A stretch of DNA of 64,000 nt from Buddleja alternifolia (taxonomy: Eukaryota; Streptophyta; Magnoliopsida; Lamiales; Scrophulariaceae). Both the position numbers and the translations under genes were made by a program. Under the pieces are notes generated by a model that saw nothing but the letters and a program-made list of their open reading frames with translations, did no database searches and was not told where the DNA came from. The stretch lies in assembly GCA_019426215.1 (NCBI GenBank), contig CM033393.1:20958591-21022590 (forward strand), read 5' to 3'. This document shows positions 12,804 to 24,605 of this stretch, piece by piece (within the stretch, counting starts at the first letter, position 1; every line of letters begins with the position of its first letter).

Positions 12804-13610
12804 GTATGTATCATTTTGATTATCTAACTTTCTCTTACTAGTATGTTCCCATTTACCACAATTGAAGCACGCATCATGATCGGTACCCTTAGCCCTTTTT
12901 TACACCACCTTTGCCTTTCAACTGATTTTTCTTGTTGTTGTTCTTCTTCCCCTTATTCTTATTGGCCTTATGACCCTTAGAATGGGATGAGGAACCAATA
13001 AGCAGTACCGGCTTATCTTTCTTGATGGTGGCATCTGCACTCTTCAACATGTTCAACAACTCGAGTAATGAAGCCTCAAGTTGATTCATGTTGTAGTTGA
13101 TGACAAACTGGTCAAACGTCTTCGGAAGGGACTGAAGCACGAGGTCAACAGAAAGCTCGGTCTCAAGTTTTACGCCAAGATCAGAAAGCTTATTAATAAG
13201 GCTGATCATGCGTAAAATGTGATCATCGACCGACGATCCCTCGTACAGGCGAGCGAGAAATAGCTCTTTAGAGATTGCGAATCTCTCCCTCCTAGTTCGA
13301 GTGCCATAGAGCTCCTCGAGACTTTTGATAATATCTTTAGAGATGGGTCATGTGCTCAAATTGTTTTTGAAGCTCATTAGTCATTGAAGCCATCATGATA
13401 CATCTCACTTGGATATTATCATCAGTCCACTTATCAAAAGCGGCACGTTCATCATGAGTGCTTGTGCGAGTTACGCGAGGCAAAGGCATATCTAATACGC
13501 TATCATTGCGCTCACTTTGAAGCACAATTTTAAGGTTTCGATACCAATCAGCGTTTGGAACCGATAAGTCTATTGGAATCTAGGATTGTTGAAAGTGGAA
13601 TTTTGACCAT
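12804..13610 (-). pseudogene. Element A gag with the protease missing
   Basis: The start codon at 13610 aligns with B's gag start at 20293. Gag shows WTDDN and MTNELQ motifs, a Lys/Asn-rich linker, and a CCHC knuckle beginning CFNCGKWEH at about 12870. Instead of running into a DSG protease, the knuckle is followed within about 20 residues by the pre-integrase LWHARLGH motif, so the protease is deleted. There is a stop near the start and at least two frame changes, including one at about 12890. Gag would form the virus-like particle; without protease it could not be processed in cis. Confidence 0.85.
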
Positions 13611-15386
13611 TTTGTAAACTACAAAATAAATCGCGAGGCAAAATAATTAGCATTCAATATGTAATTTTGTCCACATATAATTCGGTCTTTAATCATACGC
13701 GTCTCCCACTATTTTATCAAATTCCATAACCCTCTTATATGGATATTCGAGGAGATATGCGGGTCTCCCTAGTGGGCTCGAGATCCATAAGCGAATCTTC
13801 ATATGCCCCGAGAACACGAGCCCATATGATAAATCCGTATGGTAGGCGTACCGGCCTTCTATATCGACATATAGTTCTCAAGATATTTTGCCTCGTCTTT
13901 CCCATATACCCCGAGAACACGAGCCCATATGGTAGTAAAAGTTAAGTCAATCCCATCAAATATTCATGGTCAATCGATCGGACTAGTGTGCCCCACGACT
14001 CATGGACGACACCTAGACAAATCGATCCCACGAGCATCCCTATGCTTAGTGGTGATCACAGCCTAATCCACTTGACACCACCCCACGACTCATGGACGGC
14101 GGGCCAAGCTTCATGGCATTTCACATGCCACCACTTATGATGGAAGGCGTGGACAATAGAACCTAGTTCAATTTCCACATAAACTTAATATTTCTTGGAT
14201 TTACTTGAAACAAATCAAGCGAGGGGTTTCAACATTCAAGGTCTCATCAAGATAAGCATTATCTTTAATTATGTGATCATGCAATCCAAGTAGCATATAA
14301 GAAAACATAATATAAGACATCCACAAAGCGGTAAACAAATATGGATGATTGTGGGTCCCTAAGCGATCCACCCGAGCCACCGGTGAATCTAAGGCAATCT
14401 AGGGTACTAAATTAAAATAGGTCCTATCTATTACATAAGCTTCCACCGGCATACATAATCTTCAATAATGGTCCATCATCTTCGTCTCCATCTTCAATTA
14501 CAATAAAATGAAAAAGAAAGTGCGAAAATAAAATATGCAACCAAATCGAAATAGAGGCCAATAATAATTACAACCCAATTGAATAATCTAAGGCTCGACC
14601 CACAATCCATCCATTATGCAAATCAATCATCAAGCCTATGAAGATGACATGCAAAGCATTAGTTAATCATAAGCCCATCACATAGTTGAAACAATCATAA
14701 CTTTGGGATATATACGTTTTGAGGAAAAACCGAGTTTTTCTAGTTTTCAAAAATTCCAAACTTTTAAATAACTCAAAAATGCGTGGAAGTTGATTCCAAA
14801 ATCAAGAAATGGGCCAAAGGTAGGAGTCCTTGAAGACCCGGGTCGTGTGTACCACACCACGTCAAAATGGTCCAACCATCAAGCACATGGTGTGCATACG
14901 CACACCCGTGTACGCTGCCCGGCAACGCACCGTGTGCCGCCGAGCAGCGCACACACTGTCCAGTAGCTGCTGGACAGTTTCTCGACCATGGTCGAGACCA
15001 CCAAGGGGTGGAATTGGCCATGGTAAGCCCCGTCTTGACCCCCGCCAAGTTTCCTTTGACGGTTGGCAATGATTCGCGATATTGAGTCCTACTAAATGAG
15101 CACATCCTTATGCGCACAAAGCCTTCGGCCGGGTGTGCACAAAGTCTCGTAGCTTGGGTTCAATATCAATGGTCCTCGCCCGGGTTTCGACCTTCCCTTT
15201 TAGTGTCTCTTAATTTTCAATCGTTTCAAAAAAAAAATAAAATCTCCAAGATTTTAAGAAAAACGATGACAAATCCCAAGCTATTATTAAATCAACAAAT
15301 GTAACATATAGATTTAAGCAACCGGCTAAAATACTACATGAAACGGAAAGCAAAAACATGCAAAGTTTTTAATGTGCATAACCCGG
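13611..15386 (-). other. Untranslated leader of element A
   Basis: About 1.8 kb between primer site and gag. It contains short repeated segments around 13740-13930 (a CATATGCCCCGAGAACAC motif and a near copy) and a GC-rich block at 14830-15060 with two palindromes (14956-14977 and 14980-14997). No protein is credible; short frames in the GC-rich block are compositional. Confidence 0.7.
14956..14997 (-). other. Adjacent palindromes in the element A leader
   Basis: Positions 14956-14977 pair as CTGTCCAG/CTGGACAG arms around TAGCTG. Two bases later TCTCGACCATGGTCGAGA (14980-14997) is a perfect 18-nt palindrome. The pair is conserved in element B. RNA dimerisation or packaging is a plausible role by analogy with retroviral leaders; this is inference. 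Confidence 0.6.
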
Positions 15387-15398
15387 GCTCTGATACCC
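15387..15398 (-). other. Primer-binding site of element A
   Basis: On the plus strand GCTCTGATACCC precedes the LTR; the complement is the Met-tRNA primer motif with its first base changed (B has the canonical GCTCTGATACCA). The site confirms that the 5' LTR is the right-hand one. Confidence 0.85.
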
Positions 15399-15399
15399 C

Positions 15400-17523
15400 T
15401 GTTACGATCGGTATGCCCCACAAGCGATGCCGGCGCAACGGAAGAAATAAAGTATATAAAACACATATATATATCGGCATCCCAAGCTAGGGGGTCAAAG
15501 TAATGCACAACAAAAACAAATACGAGTAAAGGGGTTTTAAACCGATTACAAGATTTGGGGTTTTATTAAAGTGAGGGTGTAAAACCACAATACAAGGAAA
15601 ACCACACCAAAAACTTTGGCTCTCATTTTCGAATCCTCACCTCAACATGGAGGGGTTCGAATCAAACCACCATAAACTCCTAAAGAAAGAAGCCTCTACA
15701 AGGACACACCTCAAGTAAGTTCATACCTTAAGCAAAAGATTGGCTAGATATATGCTCTAAGGAAATGGAGTCTATGTAGTCAAAGGTGGAAGACAAGAAG
15801 AGTTACTAAAAGAAATATCTATGGAAGATAATCTTTTACAACTAATCTTCAAGAAGAAGTTCTATAGAAGAAAGTCTTCAAGAATCACAAGAGAAGCTAG
15901 AAAAATCTAGAGATGAAGAACTAAGCTCTAAGCTTTTTTTTCTTTTTAAGTTTTCATCAAGTTTTAAATGAGAGCAAGAACACCTCCTTTTATAGCCACC
16001 AATTTTCGGCCATATGGTGTTAGGTGGAGTAGAAGACTTGTTTTTCTTCACCTACCACCTCATTCTCACCTACCATTCCATTCCCAACTACCACCACATG
16101 TGTAAGAGAATATTTTTCATTTTCTTCTTCATTTAAAAAACATTACAAGTCAAACTTTGACTAGCTTTGAATTTCACTCTTGTGACATCATTTAATTAAG
16201 TCCAACTTAATTAAAATGACTCCCAAGTCTTCCAAGACTTGTTAATTAAATAATCTTCATGATTAATTAATAGTAAAATTAGTAGCTTAAATATATTCCC
16301 GGATAATAATAATTTCCGTTAATGATTAATTTCCAAAATTAATTAATAAAAAAATTATTTTCCCAAGCCTACTAATTAAAATGTCTTCCACTTAATTAAT
16401 TAATCTCATTAATCAATTTCACTTTAATCCTAAACCGGATTAACATTCACAAAGCAATTGAACTTTCTTGAGTAAGTGTGAACCTCATTGTAGGTTCGTT
16501 CATGTACTAGTAGTAGGAACACAACCCCGTTGTGCCTTTGCAATTTTCATTGCTAGATTTAATTACTCCAAGAATTAATTACCGATTAATTCATGGTTCC
16601 TACAAATCAAGGTTAGTACTAGCCACGCGCCAAGAAGACCTAGCCATGAACGATTATTAGGTGACCTTTCCGCATTACGATTTTCGCATAAGTAAAATCC
16701 TTCCATCAAATATCCCAATCGAATCTAGGACTTGGATGTCAGTCGAAATCCCAGTAACTCGATTCTATGTATATCGATCTAAGTGACATTGACCAATTTA
16801 TCAATCAAGTGAGGAAACACTGCTCCTCCTTATTGATACTACTCCGGTCGGAAGTTCCCATGGTCAATACACTGTGAAGTACATAGGATATGGGCCGATG
16901 CTAATGATCAGTGACGGATTCTTTCTTGGCACTCACGCGCCTCCGTACATAACCAGATTGGACCCAATATGCCCCACTTTATGACTAACCTGGAATCGTG
17001 TGACTAATCTAAGTACAGTGGGCGATGCACGAAACGACCAATGGTGCCTCAAGTCATGAGGACCAATCTTATGCCTACGTAACCGAGGAGATTCCAAATT
17101 CGACATTGACTCCAATATGGAATCTCGGCGGGGTTGTTCAGTTTACTCGATCCCAACGAGAACCCACATACATGCACTGATGTACACCGTATCAATATCC
17201 ATGGAATAGGATACACTCTCCAAGAGTGTGCATTGTACGTGCAAGTCTTTACGAGTCATTGATATCCCTATCTCAATGATTCTATGGCTTGGAACATTTT
17301 TAAGACCACAACCTTAGAGACGTATTCCATGATTGGCATCCCCGATACCAAACATATCTCATAGCTTAAGAGTGATCTAGGGGACTTTATCTAACTGCAT
17401 ATAATGATAAGATAAAGAAGAATATGCCTTTTATTAAATAACTTGACAAGATACAATATAAGACTGTTTAAAGAGTCGGCTACTACGCTTAACAAATGGC
17501 ACGTCGGGCACCTAACTCTTTCA
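15400..17523 (-). repeat. 5' LTR of element A
   Basis: 2,124 bp from TGTTACGATCGG to CTCTTTCA. It differs from the left LTR by scattered substitutions and small indels, for example about 17 bases missing near 16568, so the insertion is not brand-new. Confidence 0.9.
15983..16000 (-). promoter_or_regulatory. TATA box in the 5' LTR of element A
   Basis: The minus strand reads GGCTATAAAAGGAGG, a textbook plant TATA box, in the middle of the LTR and facing the element's genes. The left LTR has the same box with one change. The start site itself cannot be placed by eye. Confidence 0.6.
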
Positions 17524-17787
17524 TGATATCCCTATCTCAATGATTCTATGACTTGGAACATCTTTAAGACCACAACCTTAGAGACGTATTCCATGATTGG
17601 CATCCCCGATACCAAACACATCTCATAGCTTAAGAGTGATCTAGGGGACTTTATCTAATTGCATAGAATGATAAGATAAAGAAGAATATGTCTTTTATTA
17701 AATAACTTGACAAAATACAATATAAGACTGTTTAAAGAGTCAGCTACTACGCCCTACACATGGAGCGTCGGGAACCTAACTCTTACA
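17524..17787 (-). repeat. 3' LTR of element B, inner part
   Basis: This continues the LTR interrupted at 8038: it begins with the second TGATA copy and carries the remaining LTR sequence to TCTTACA at 17787, followed by B's polypurine tract (complement of ATCTCCCAGTTT). The terminal CTCTTACA differs slightly from CTCTTTCA at the far end of B. Confidence 0.88.
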
Positions 17788-19640
17788 ATCTCCCAGTTTC
17801 CCTAGAGCCAATTGCCCTTGCATTTCAGGCCCATCTTCTCAAGATGGCCCTCCAATACTCTTTGGCCTAAGGGTTTGGTAAAGGGGTCTGCTGTGTTGTT
17901 TGCCGAGTCCACACGTTCCACTTGAACGTCGCCTCTACGAATGATCTCTCTAATCAAATGGTATCGCCTTTCTATGTGTTTGGACCTTTGATGAGATCTT
18001 GGCTCTTTTGACTGTGCAATAGCCCCATTGTTATCACATTACAAACGTACGAAATCAACAATAGATGGAACAACACCCAACTCTTGGATAAAGTTCCTCA
18101 TCCAAACAACTTCTTTTGTAGCTGCCCTGGCTGCAATGTACTCAGCCTCTGTGGTGGAGTCAGCAATAGTTTCCTATTTTGAACACTTCCAGCCGACCGC
18201 TCCACCATTGAGTACAAAGACAAATCCCGAGATAGATTTGAAATCATCCACATCAGATTGGAAGCTAGAATCTGTATAGCCTTCCAATTTCAATTCTCCT
18301 CCACCATAGACTAGAAAGGCCTCCTTAGTTCTTCTCAAGTACTTAAGGACAGCCTTTACGGCTTTCCATTGCTCTTCCCCTGGATTGGCTTGATATCGGC
18401 TTGTTGCACTAAGTGCATAAGCCACATCAGGCCGTGTACATAGCATAACATACATAATGCTCCTTATAGCAAAGGCATATGGTATGTGAAACATCTTTTT
18501 CTTTTCCTCCGGTGTCTGAGGGGACATAGACTTGGAAAGAGAAATACCATATCTCATAGGCAGCAGTCCTCTCTTGGGCTGATCCATTTTGAATCTCTTC
18601 AAAACTCTATCTATGTACGCAGATTGGGAGAGTCCCAACATTCTACTCGATCTATCTCGATGAATCATCATCCCGAGAACGTAGGATGCCTCTCCCAAAT
18701 CCTTCATGGAGAATTGTGTGGATAACCACGCTTTAGTTTCTTGTAACATTCCTATATTGTTTCCAAACAATAGAATGTTGTCAACGTAAAGCACCAAAAA
18801 TGTTATCGCGCTCCCACTAGCCTTTTTGTACACACCAGCTTCATCAGCATTTTGAACAAAACCATATATTTGTACAGTATCATCAAAACTCTTGTTCCAG
18901 CTTCGGGAAGCCTGTTTGAGTCCATAAATGGATCTCTGAAGTTTGCACACCTTGTGCTCACTTCATATGGATGCGAAGCCCTCGGGCTACTCCATGTAAA
19001 GCTCGTCCTCAATTTCACCATTGAGGAAAGCAATCTTCACATCCATCCGCCATATCTCATAGTCTAAATATGCACCTATGGCTAGAAGTATCCGGATGGA
19101 TTTGACCATCTCCACTGGTGAATAGGTTTCATCATAGTCAATTCCTTGCCTCTGAGTGTAACCTTTCGCCACGAGATGTGCCTTACAGGTGACCACCTCT
19201 CCATCAGCTCTAAGATTTCACTTATAGATCCACTTGCAGTCTACGAGTTTAGACCCATTTGATAGATCCACCAAGGTCCAAACCTTGTTGGAGTGCATGG
19301 AGTCCATCTCGGATTGGATGGCTTCTAACCATTTTCCCGGATTGACGTCCAACGTCGCTTCCCCATATGTCCTTGGATCAAGGGAATTACCATCCTCATT
19401 GTTGTCAAGCAAGAAACCATACCTCTTAGGTTGTTTCGGGATCCTTTCGGATCTTCGAGGACGTTGTGTACTTGCTACTACTTCTGGTTATGCATATGTG
19501 GTATCAGGTGAACCCTTTTGTGGTTCTTGAGTTTCCTCAAGTTCTACACCTCACCATTTCTATCCAATAGAACTCCTTCTCTAAGAAGGTAGCGTTCCTT
19601 GAACAAACACTTTATGTTCCGAAGGGTTGTAGAAATAATA
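17788..19640 (-). pseudogene. Element B pol remnant (integrase tail, RT, RNase H)
   Basis: On the minus strand an integrase C-terminal piece (YYFYNPSEHKVFV, about 19640-19590) is followed by reverse transcriptase (VWTLVD about 19270, ARLVAKGY-like motif about 19170, an intact 258-codon stretch at 18950-18174 with YVDN in place of YVDD) and a decayed RNase H. Stops occur in conserved motifs, for example TGA for Arg after WIYK (about 19217) and TGA in the GFASIG motif (about 18968). The catalytic YVDD has Asp changed to Asn, so it would be inactive even without the stops. Confidence 0.88.
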
Positions 19641-20293
19641 TTCATAGGATTCCTTATGGCCCTTGGAACGGGATGAGGCACCAACAAGCAGTATCGACTT
19701 ATCTTTCTTAATGGTGGCATCTGCACTATTCAACATGTTCAGCAACTCAGTTAATGAAGCCTCAAGTTGATTCATGCTGTAGTTGATGACAAACTGGTCA
19801 AACGACTTCGGAAGGGACACACGAGGTCAACATAAAGCTCGGTCTCAAGTTTTACGCTAAGATCGGAAAACTTATTAATAAAACTGATCATATGTAAAAC
19901 ATGATCATTGACCGATGATCCCTCGTGCAAGCCAGCACGGGATAGCTCTTTAGAGATTGCGAATCTGTCCTTCCTAGTTCGAGTGCCATAGAGCTCCTTG
20001 AGACTCTTGATAATATCCTTAGAGATGGTCACGTGCTCAAATTTCTTTTAAAGCTCATTAGTCATTGAAGCCATCATGATACATCTCATTTGGATATTAT
20101 CATCGGTCCACTTATCAAAAGCGGCACGTTCATCATCAGTGCTTGTGTGAGTGACATGAGGCAAAGGCGCATCCAATACGCTATCCTTGCGCTCACTTTG
20201 AAGCACAATCTTAAGGTTTTGGTACCAATCGGCGTAGTTGGGACCGACAAGTCTATTGGAATATAGGATTGTTGGAAGTGGATTTTTGGCCAT
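19641..20293 (-). pseudogene. Element B gag, fused by deletion to the integrase tail
   Basis: Gag begins at 20293 with LVGPNYADWYQNLK and MTNEL motifs and stops being gag at a SKGHK sequence. There it joins directly to ESYEYYFYNPSEH, which belongs to the integrase C-terminus. The zinc knuckle, protease, pre-integrase and integrase core are therefore missing. Element A shows both flanks intact, and the two flanks share a CCTT tetramer at the junction, consistent with a microhomology deletion. Further frame breaks lie near 20047 and 19815. Confidence 0.85.
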
Positions 20294-22074
20294 TTTGTTA
20301 ACTACATAATAAATAGCGAGGCAAAACAATTTGCATTCAATATGTAATCTTGTCTACATATAATTTGGTCTTTAATCACACGTGTTTTCCACTATTTTAT
20401 CGAATTCCATAACCCTCTTATATGGATATTCAAGGAGATATGCGGGTCTCCCTAGTGGGATTGAGATCCATAAGCGACTCTCCATATGCCCCGAGAACAC
20501 TAGCCCATATGATAAATCCATATGGTAGGCTTACCGGCCTTCTATATCGACATATAGTTCTCAAGATATTTTGCCTCGTCTTTCCCATATACCCCGAGAA
20601 CACGAGCCCATATGGTAGTAAACGTTAAGTCAAGACCATCAAATATTCATGGTCAATCGACCGGACTAGTGTGCCCCATGACTCATGGACGACACCTAGA
20701 CAAATCGATCCCACGAGCATCTCTATGCTTAACGGTGGTCATAGCCTAATCCACTTGACGCCACCCCACGACTCATGAACAGCGGGCTAAGCTTCATGGC
20801 ATTTCACATGCCACCACTTATGATTGAAGGTGTGGAAAATAGAACCGCGTTCAATTTTCACATAAACTTAATATTTCTTGGATTTACGTGAAACAAATCA
20901 AGCAAGGGGTTTCAACATGCAAGGTCTCATCAAGATTAGGATTATCTTTAATTATGTGATCATGTAATCCAAGTAGCATATAAGAAAAACATAATACAAG
21001 ATATCCACAAAGCGGTAAACAAATATGGATGATTGTGGGTCCCTAAGCGATCCACCCGAGCCACCGGTGAATCTAAGGCAATCTAGGGTACTAAATTAAA
21101 ATAGGCCTTATCTATTACATAAGCTTCCAATGGCATACATAATCTTCAATAATGGTCCATCATCCTCGTCTCCATCTTTAATTAAAATCTAATGAAAAAG
21201 AAAGTGCGAAAATAAAATATACAACCAAATCGAAATAGAGGCAAATAATAATTACAACCCAATTGAATAATCTAAGGCTTGACCCACAATCCATCCATAA
21301 TGCAAATCAACCATCAAGCATATGAAGATGACGTGCAAATCATTAATTAATCATAAGCCCATCACGTAGTTGAAACAATAATAACTTTGGGATTTATACA
21401 TTTTGAGGAAAAACCGAGTTTTTCCAGTTTCAAAAATTCCAAACTTTTAAATAACTGAAAAACGCGTGGAAGTTGATTCCAAAATTAAGAAATGGGCCAA
21501 AGGTAAGAGTCCTTGAACACCCGGGTCGTGTGTACTACAGCACGTCGAGATGGTCCAACCATCAAGGACGTGATGTGCATACGCACACCCTTGTACGCTG
21601 CCCGGCAACGCAACGTGCGCCGCCGAGCAGCGCACACACTGTCCAGCAGCTGCTGGACAGTTTCTCGACCATGGTCGAGACCACCAAGGAGTGGAATCTG
21701 CCATGGTCAACCCCGTCTTGACCCCCGCCAAGTTTCCTTCGACGGTTGGCAACGATTTGCGATACTGAGCCCTACTAAAGGAGCCCACCCTTATGCGCAC
21801 AAAGCCTTCGGCCGTGTGTGCACAAAGTCTTGTAGCTTGGGTTTAATATCAACGATCCTTTCCCGGGTTTCGACCTTCCCTTTTAGGGTCTCTTAATTTT
21901 CAATCGTTTCAAAAAAAAAAACAAAATCAACAAAGATTTTAAGAAAAACGATGACAAATCCCAAGCTATTATTAAATCAACAAATGTAACATATATAGAT
22001 TTAAGCAACCGGTTAAAATACTACATGAAACCGAAAGCAATAAACACACAAAGGTTTTGTGGTGCATAACCCGG
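20294..22074 (-). other. Untranslated leader of element B
   Basis: Colinear with the element A leader, including the ATGCCCCGAGAACAC-type repeats near 20490 and 20590 and the GC-rich block at 21513-21760. The palindromes at 21639-21660 (a perfect 22-nt palindrome starting CTGTCCAGCAG) and 21663-21680 (TCTCGACCATGGTCGAGA) lie in that block. I see no protein. Confidence 0.7.
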
Positions 22075-22086
22075 GCTCTGATACCA
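22075..22086 (-). other. Primer-binding site of element B
   Basis: GCTCTGATACCA on the plus strand is the complement of the Met-tRNA primer motif and lies one base before the LTR at 22088. Confidence 0.9.
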
Positions 22087-22087
22087 C

Positions 22088-24605
22088 TGTAAGGATCGGT
22101 ATGCCCCCACAAGAGATGTTGGCGCAACGGAAGAAATAAAGTATGTAAAACACATATATAATAGCCTCCCAAGCTAGGGGGTCGAAGTAATGCACAACAA
22201 AAACTAAAATACGAGTAAAAGATTTTTAAATCGATTACAAGATTTGGGATTTTATTAAAGTGAGGGTGTATAACCACAACACAAGGAAAACCACGCCAAA
22301 AACTTTGGCTCTCATTTTTTAACCTCACCTCAACAAGGAGGGATTCGAATCAAACCACCAAAAAATCCTAAAGAAAGAAGCCTCTACAAGGACACACCTC
22401 AAGCAAGTTCATACTTTAAGCAAAAGATTGGCTAGATATATGCTTTGAGGAAATGGAGTCTATGTAGTGAAAGGTGGAAGACAAGAAGAGTTATTAGAAG
22501 AAATATCCATGGAAGATAATCTTCTATAACTAATTTTCAAGAAGAAGTTCTATGGAAGAAAGTCTTCAAAAAGCACAAGAGAAACTAGAAGAAAACTCTA
22601 GAGAGGAAGTACTAAGCTCAAAGCTTTTTTTCCTTTAAGTTTTCATCAAGAATGAAAAAAGAGCGAGAGACCCTCTTATAATGGCCTCAAATTTTGGCCA
22701 TATAGGGTTACAGAGAGAAGAAGACCTGTTTCTCCTCATTTTGGCAACTCCTATCTACCACCCCATGTGTAAGAAAAGTAGTTTCCATTTTCTTCTTCTT
22801 TCCAAAAATATCACTATCAACTTTGACTAGCTTTGAATTTGAATCTTGTGACTTCATTTAATTAAGGGAAAATTGCATAAGACCCCCCTGTGATATGCGA
22901 AACCTGTGCCAAACTCCCCTGTGTTAATTTTTTTGCGAATCACCCCCTTGTGTTATTTTTTATTCTTCATATTCCCCCTTTTTCGATTTTTTTTTGGTAT
23001 TTTTTCCATCATAAATGTTCTAGATCCAATCCAAATTAAATTATTTAACTATTATAAACATGTTTGGGGCAAAAATGCATTTAGATTGACATTTATGATG
23101 AAAGAAAACATCAAAAAAAAAAACCAAAAAAGGGGAAATATGCAGAATAAAAAATAACACAAGGAGGTGATTCGCAAAAAAATTTAACACAGGGAGTTTG
23201 GCTCAGGTTTCGCAAATCACAGGGGGGTCTTATGCAATTTTCCCTTTAATTAAATCCAACTTAATTAAAATGGCTCTCAAGTCTTCCAAGACTTGTTAAT
23301 TAAATATTCCTCATGATTAATTAATAGTACAATTAGTAGCTTACATAAATTCCCGGATAATATTAATTTCCGTTAATGATTAATCTCCGAGATTAATTAA
23401 TAGAACAATTATTTTCCCAAGCCCACTAATTAAAATGTCTTTCACTTAATCAATTAATCTCATTAATCAATTTCACTTTAATCCTAAACCGGATTAATAT
23501 TCACATAGCAATTGAACTTTCTTAAGTGTGTAACCCCATTGTAGGTTCGTTCATGTACTAGTAGTAGGAACACAACCCCGTTGTGCCTTTGCAATTTTCA
23601 TTGCTAGATTTAATTACTCCAAGTATTTTAATCCGATCAAGAATTAATTACTGATTAATTCATGGCTCCTACAAATCAAGGTCAGTAGTAACCACGCGCC
23701 AAGAAGACCTAGCCACGAACGATTATTAGGTGACCTTTCCGCATTACGATTTTCGCATAAGTAAAATACTTTCATCAAATATCCCGATCGAATGTAGGAC
23801 TTGGATATCAGTCGAAATCCCAGTAACTCCGTTCTATGTATATCGATCTAAGTGATATTGACCAATTTATCAATCAAGCGAGGACACACTACGCCTCCTT
23901 ATTGATACGACTCCGGCCGGAGGTTCTCATGGTCAATTCACTGTGAAGTACATAGGATATGCGCCGATACTAATGATCAATGACAGATTCTTTCTTGGCA
24001 CTCACGCGCCTCCGTACATAACCAGACTGGACCCAATATGCCCCACTTTATGACTTGACTGGAATCATATAACAAATCTAAGCACAGTGGGCGATGCACG
24101 AGACGACCAATGGTGCCTCGAGTCATGAGGACCAATCTTATGCCTACGTAACCGAGGAGATTCCAAATTTGACATTGACTCCAATATGAAATCTCGGCGG
24201 GGTTGTTCAGTTTACTCAATCCCAACGAGAACCCACGTACATGCACTGATGTACACCGTATTGGTATCCATGGAATAGGATACACTCTCCAAGAGTGTGC
24301 ATTATACGTGCAAGTCTTTACGAGTCATTGATATCCCTATCTCAATGATTCTATGACTTGGAACATCTTTAAGACCACAACCTTAGAGACGTATTCCATG
24401 ATTAGCATCCCCGATACCAAACACATCTCATACCAAACACATCTCATAACTTTAAGATTGATCTAAGGGACTTTATCTAATTGCATAGAATGATAAGATA
24501 AAGAAGAATATGCCTTTGATTAAATAACTTGAAAAAAAATACAATATAAGACTGTTTAAAGAGTCGGCTCCTTACAAATGGCGCGTCGGGCACCTAACTC
24601 TTTCA
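22088..24605 (-). repeat. 5' LTR of element B with a MITE inside
   Basis: 2,518 bp including a 379-bp MITE and its 9-bp duplication; without them it is about 2.13 kb, the size of the A LTRs. A minus-strand TATAAGAGGG lies at 22671-22680 where element A has its TATA box. The outer end CTCTTTCA at 24605 is followed by the GGAGC duplication. Confidence 0.9.
22866..23244. mobile_element. Mutator-like MITE with long inverted repeats
   Basis: It begins GGGAAAATTGCATAAGACC and ends with the reverse complement; the arms stay complementary, with small mismatches, for about 150 bp each, so most of the 379 bp can fold back. It is flanked by TTTAATTAA on both sides (22857-22865, 23245-23253), where the A LTRs have a single TTTAATTAA. 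Nine-bp duplications and long arms point to the Mutator superfamily. No transposase is encoded. A duplicate lies at 38853-39230. Confidence 0.8.

Larger units (their letters stand above)
8039..17523 (-). mobile_element. Copia element A, nested in the 3' LTR of B
   Basis: Ends TGTTACGATC (8039) and CTCTTTCA (17523) are flanked by the duplicated pentamer TGATA (8034-8038 and 17524-17528). B's other LTR has a single uninterrupted GTCATTGATATCC at that place, which proves the insertion. LTRs are 8039-10179 and 15400-17523; gag, integrase, reverse transcriptase and RNase H read on the minus strand. It belongs to the same family as B. It has no protease and has point stops, so it could move only with helper proteins. 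Confidence 0.93.
6502..24605 (-). mobile_element. Copia element B, inserted in F, itself split by element A
   Basis: The outer ends are TGTAAGGATC at 6502 and CTCTTTCA at 24605, flanked by the 5-bp duplication GGAGC (6497-6501 and 24606-24610). Gag, pol, primer site and polypurine tract all read on the minus strand, so the 5' LTR is on the right. Its 3' LTR is interrupted at 8039-17523 by element A. The interior is a deletion derivative lacking the zinc knuckle, protease and most of integrase. The insertion lies in F's protease region. Confidence 0.9.

Noticed and set aside
14773..15117. Overlapping open frames on both strands of the GC-rich leader (also 21447-21896)
   Set aside because: GC-rich non-coding leader with palindromes; both strands are open by composition and codons differ between A and B without conservation.
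6502..24605. Evenly repeated LTR pieces as a CRISPR-like or satellite array
   Set aside because: The repeats are four LTR copies of about 2 kb with retrotransposon ends and target duplications.
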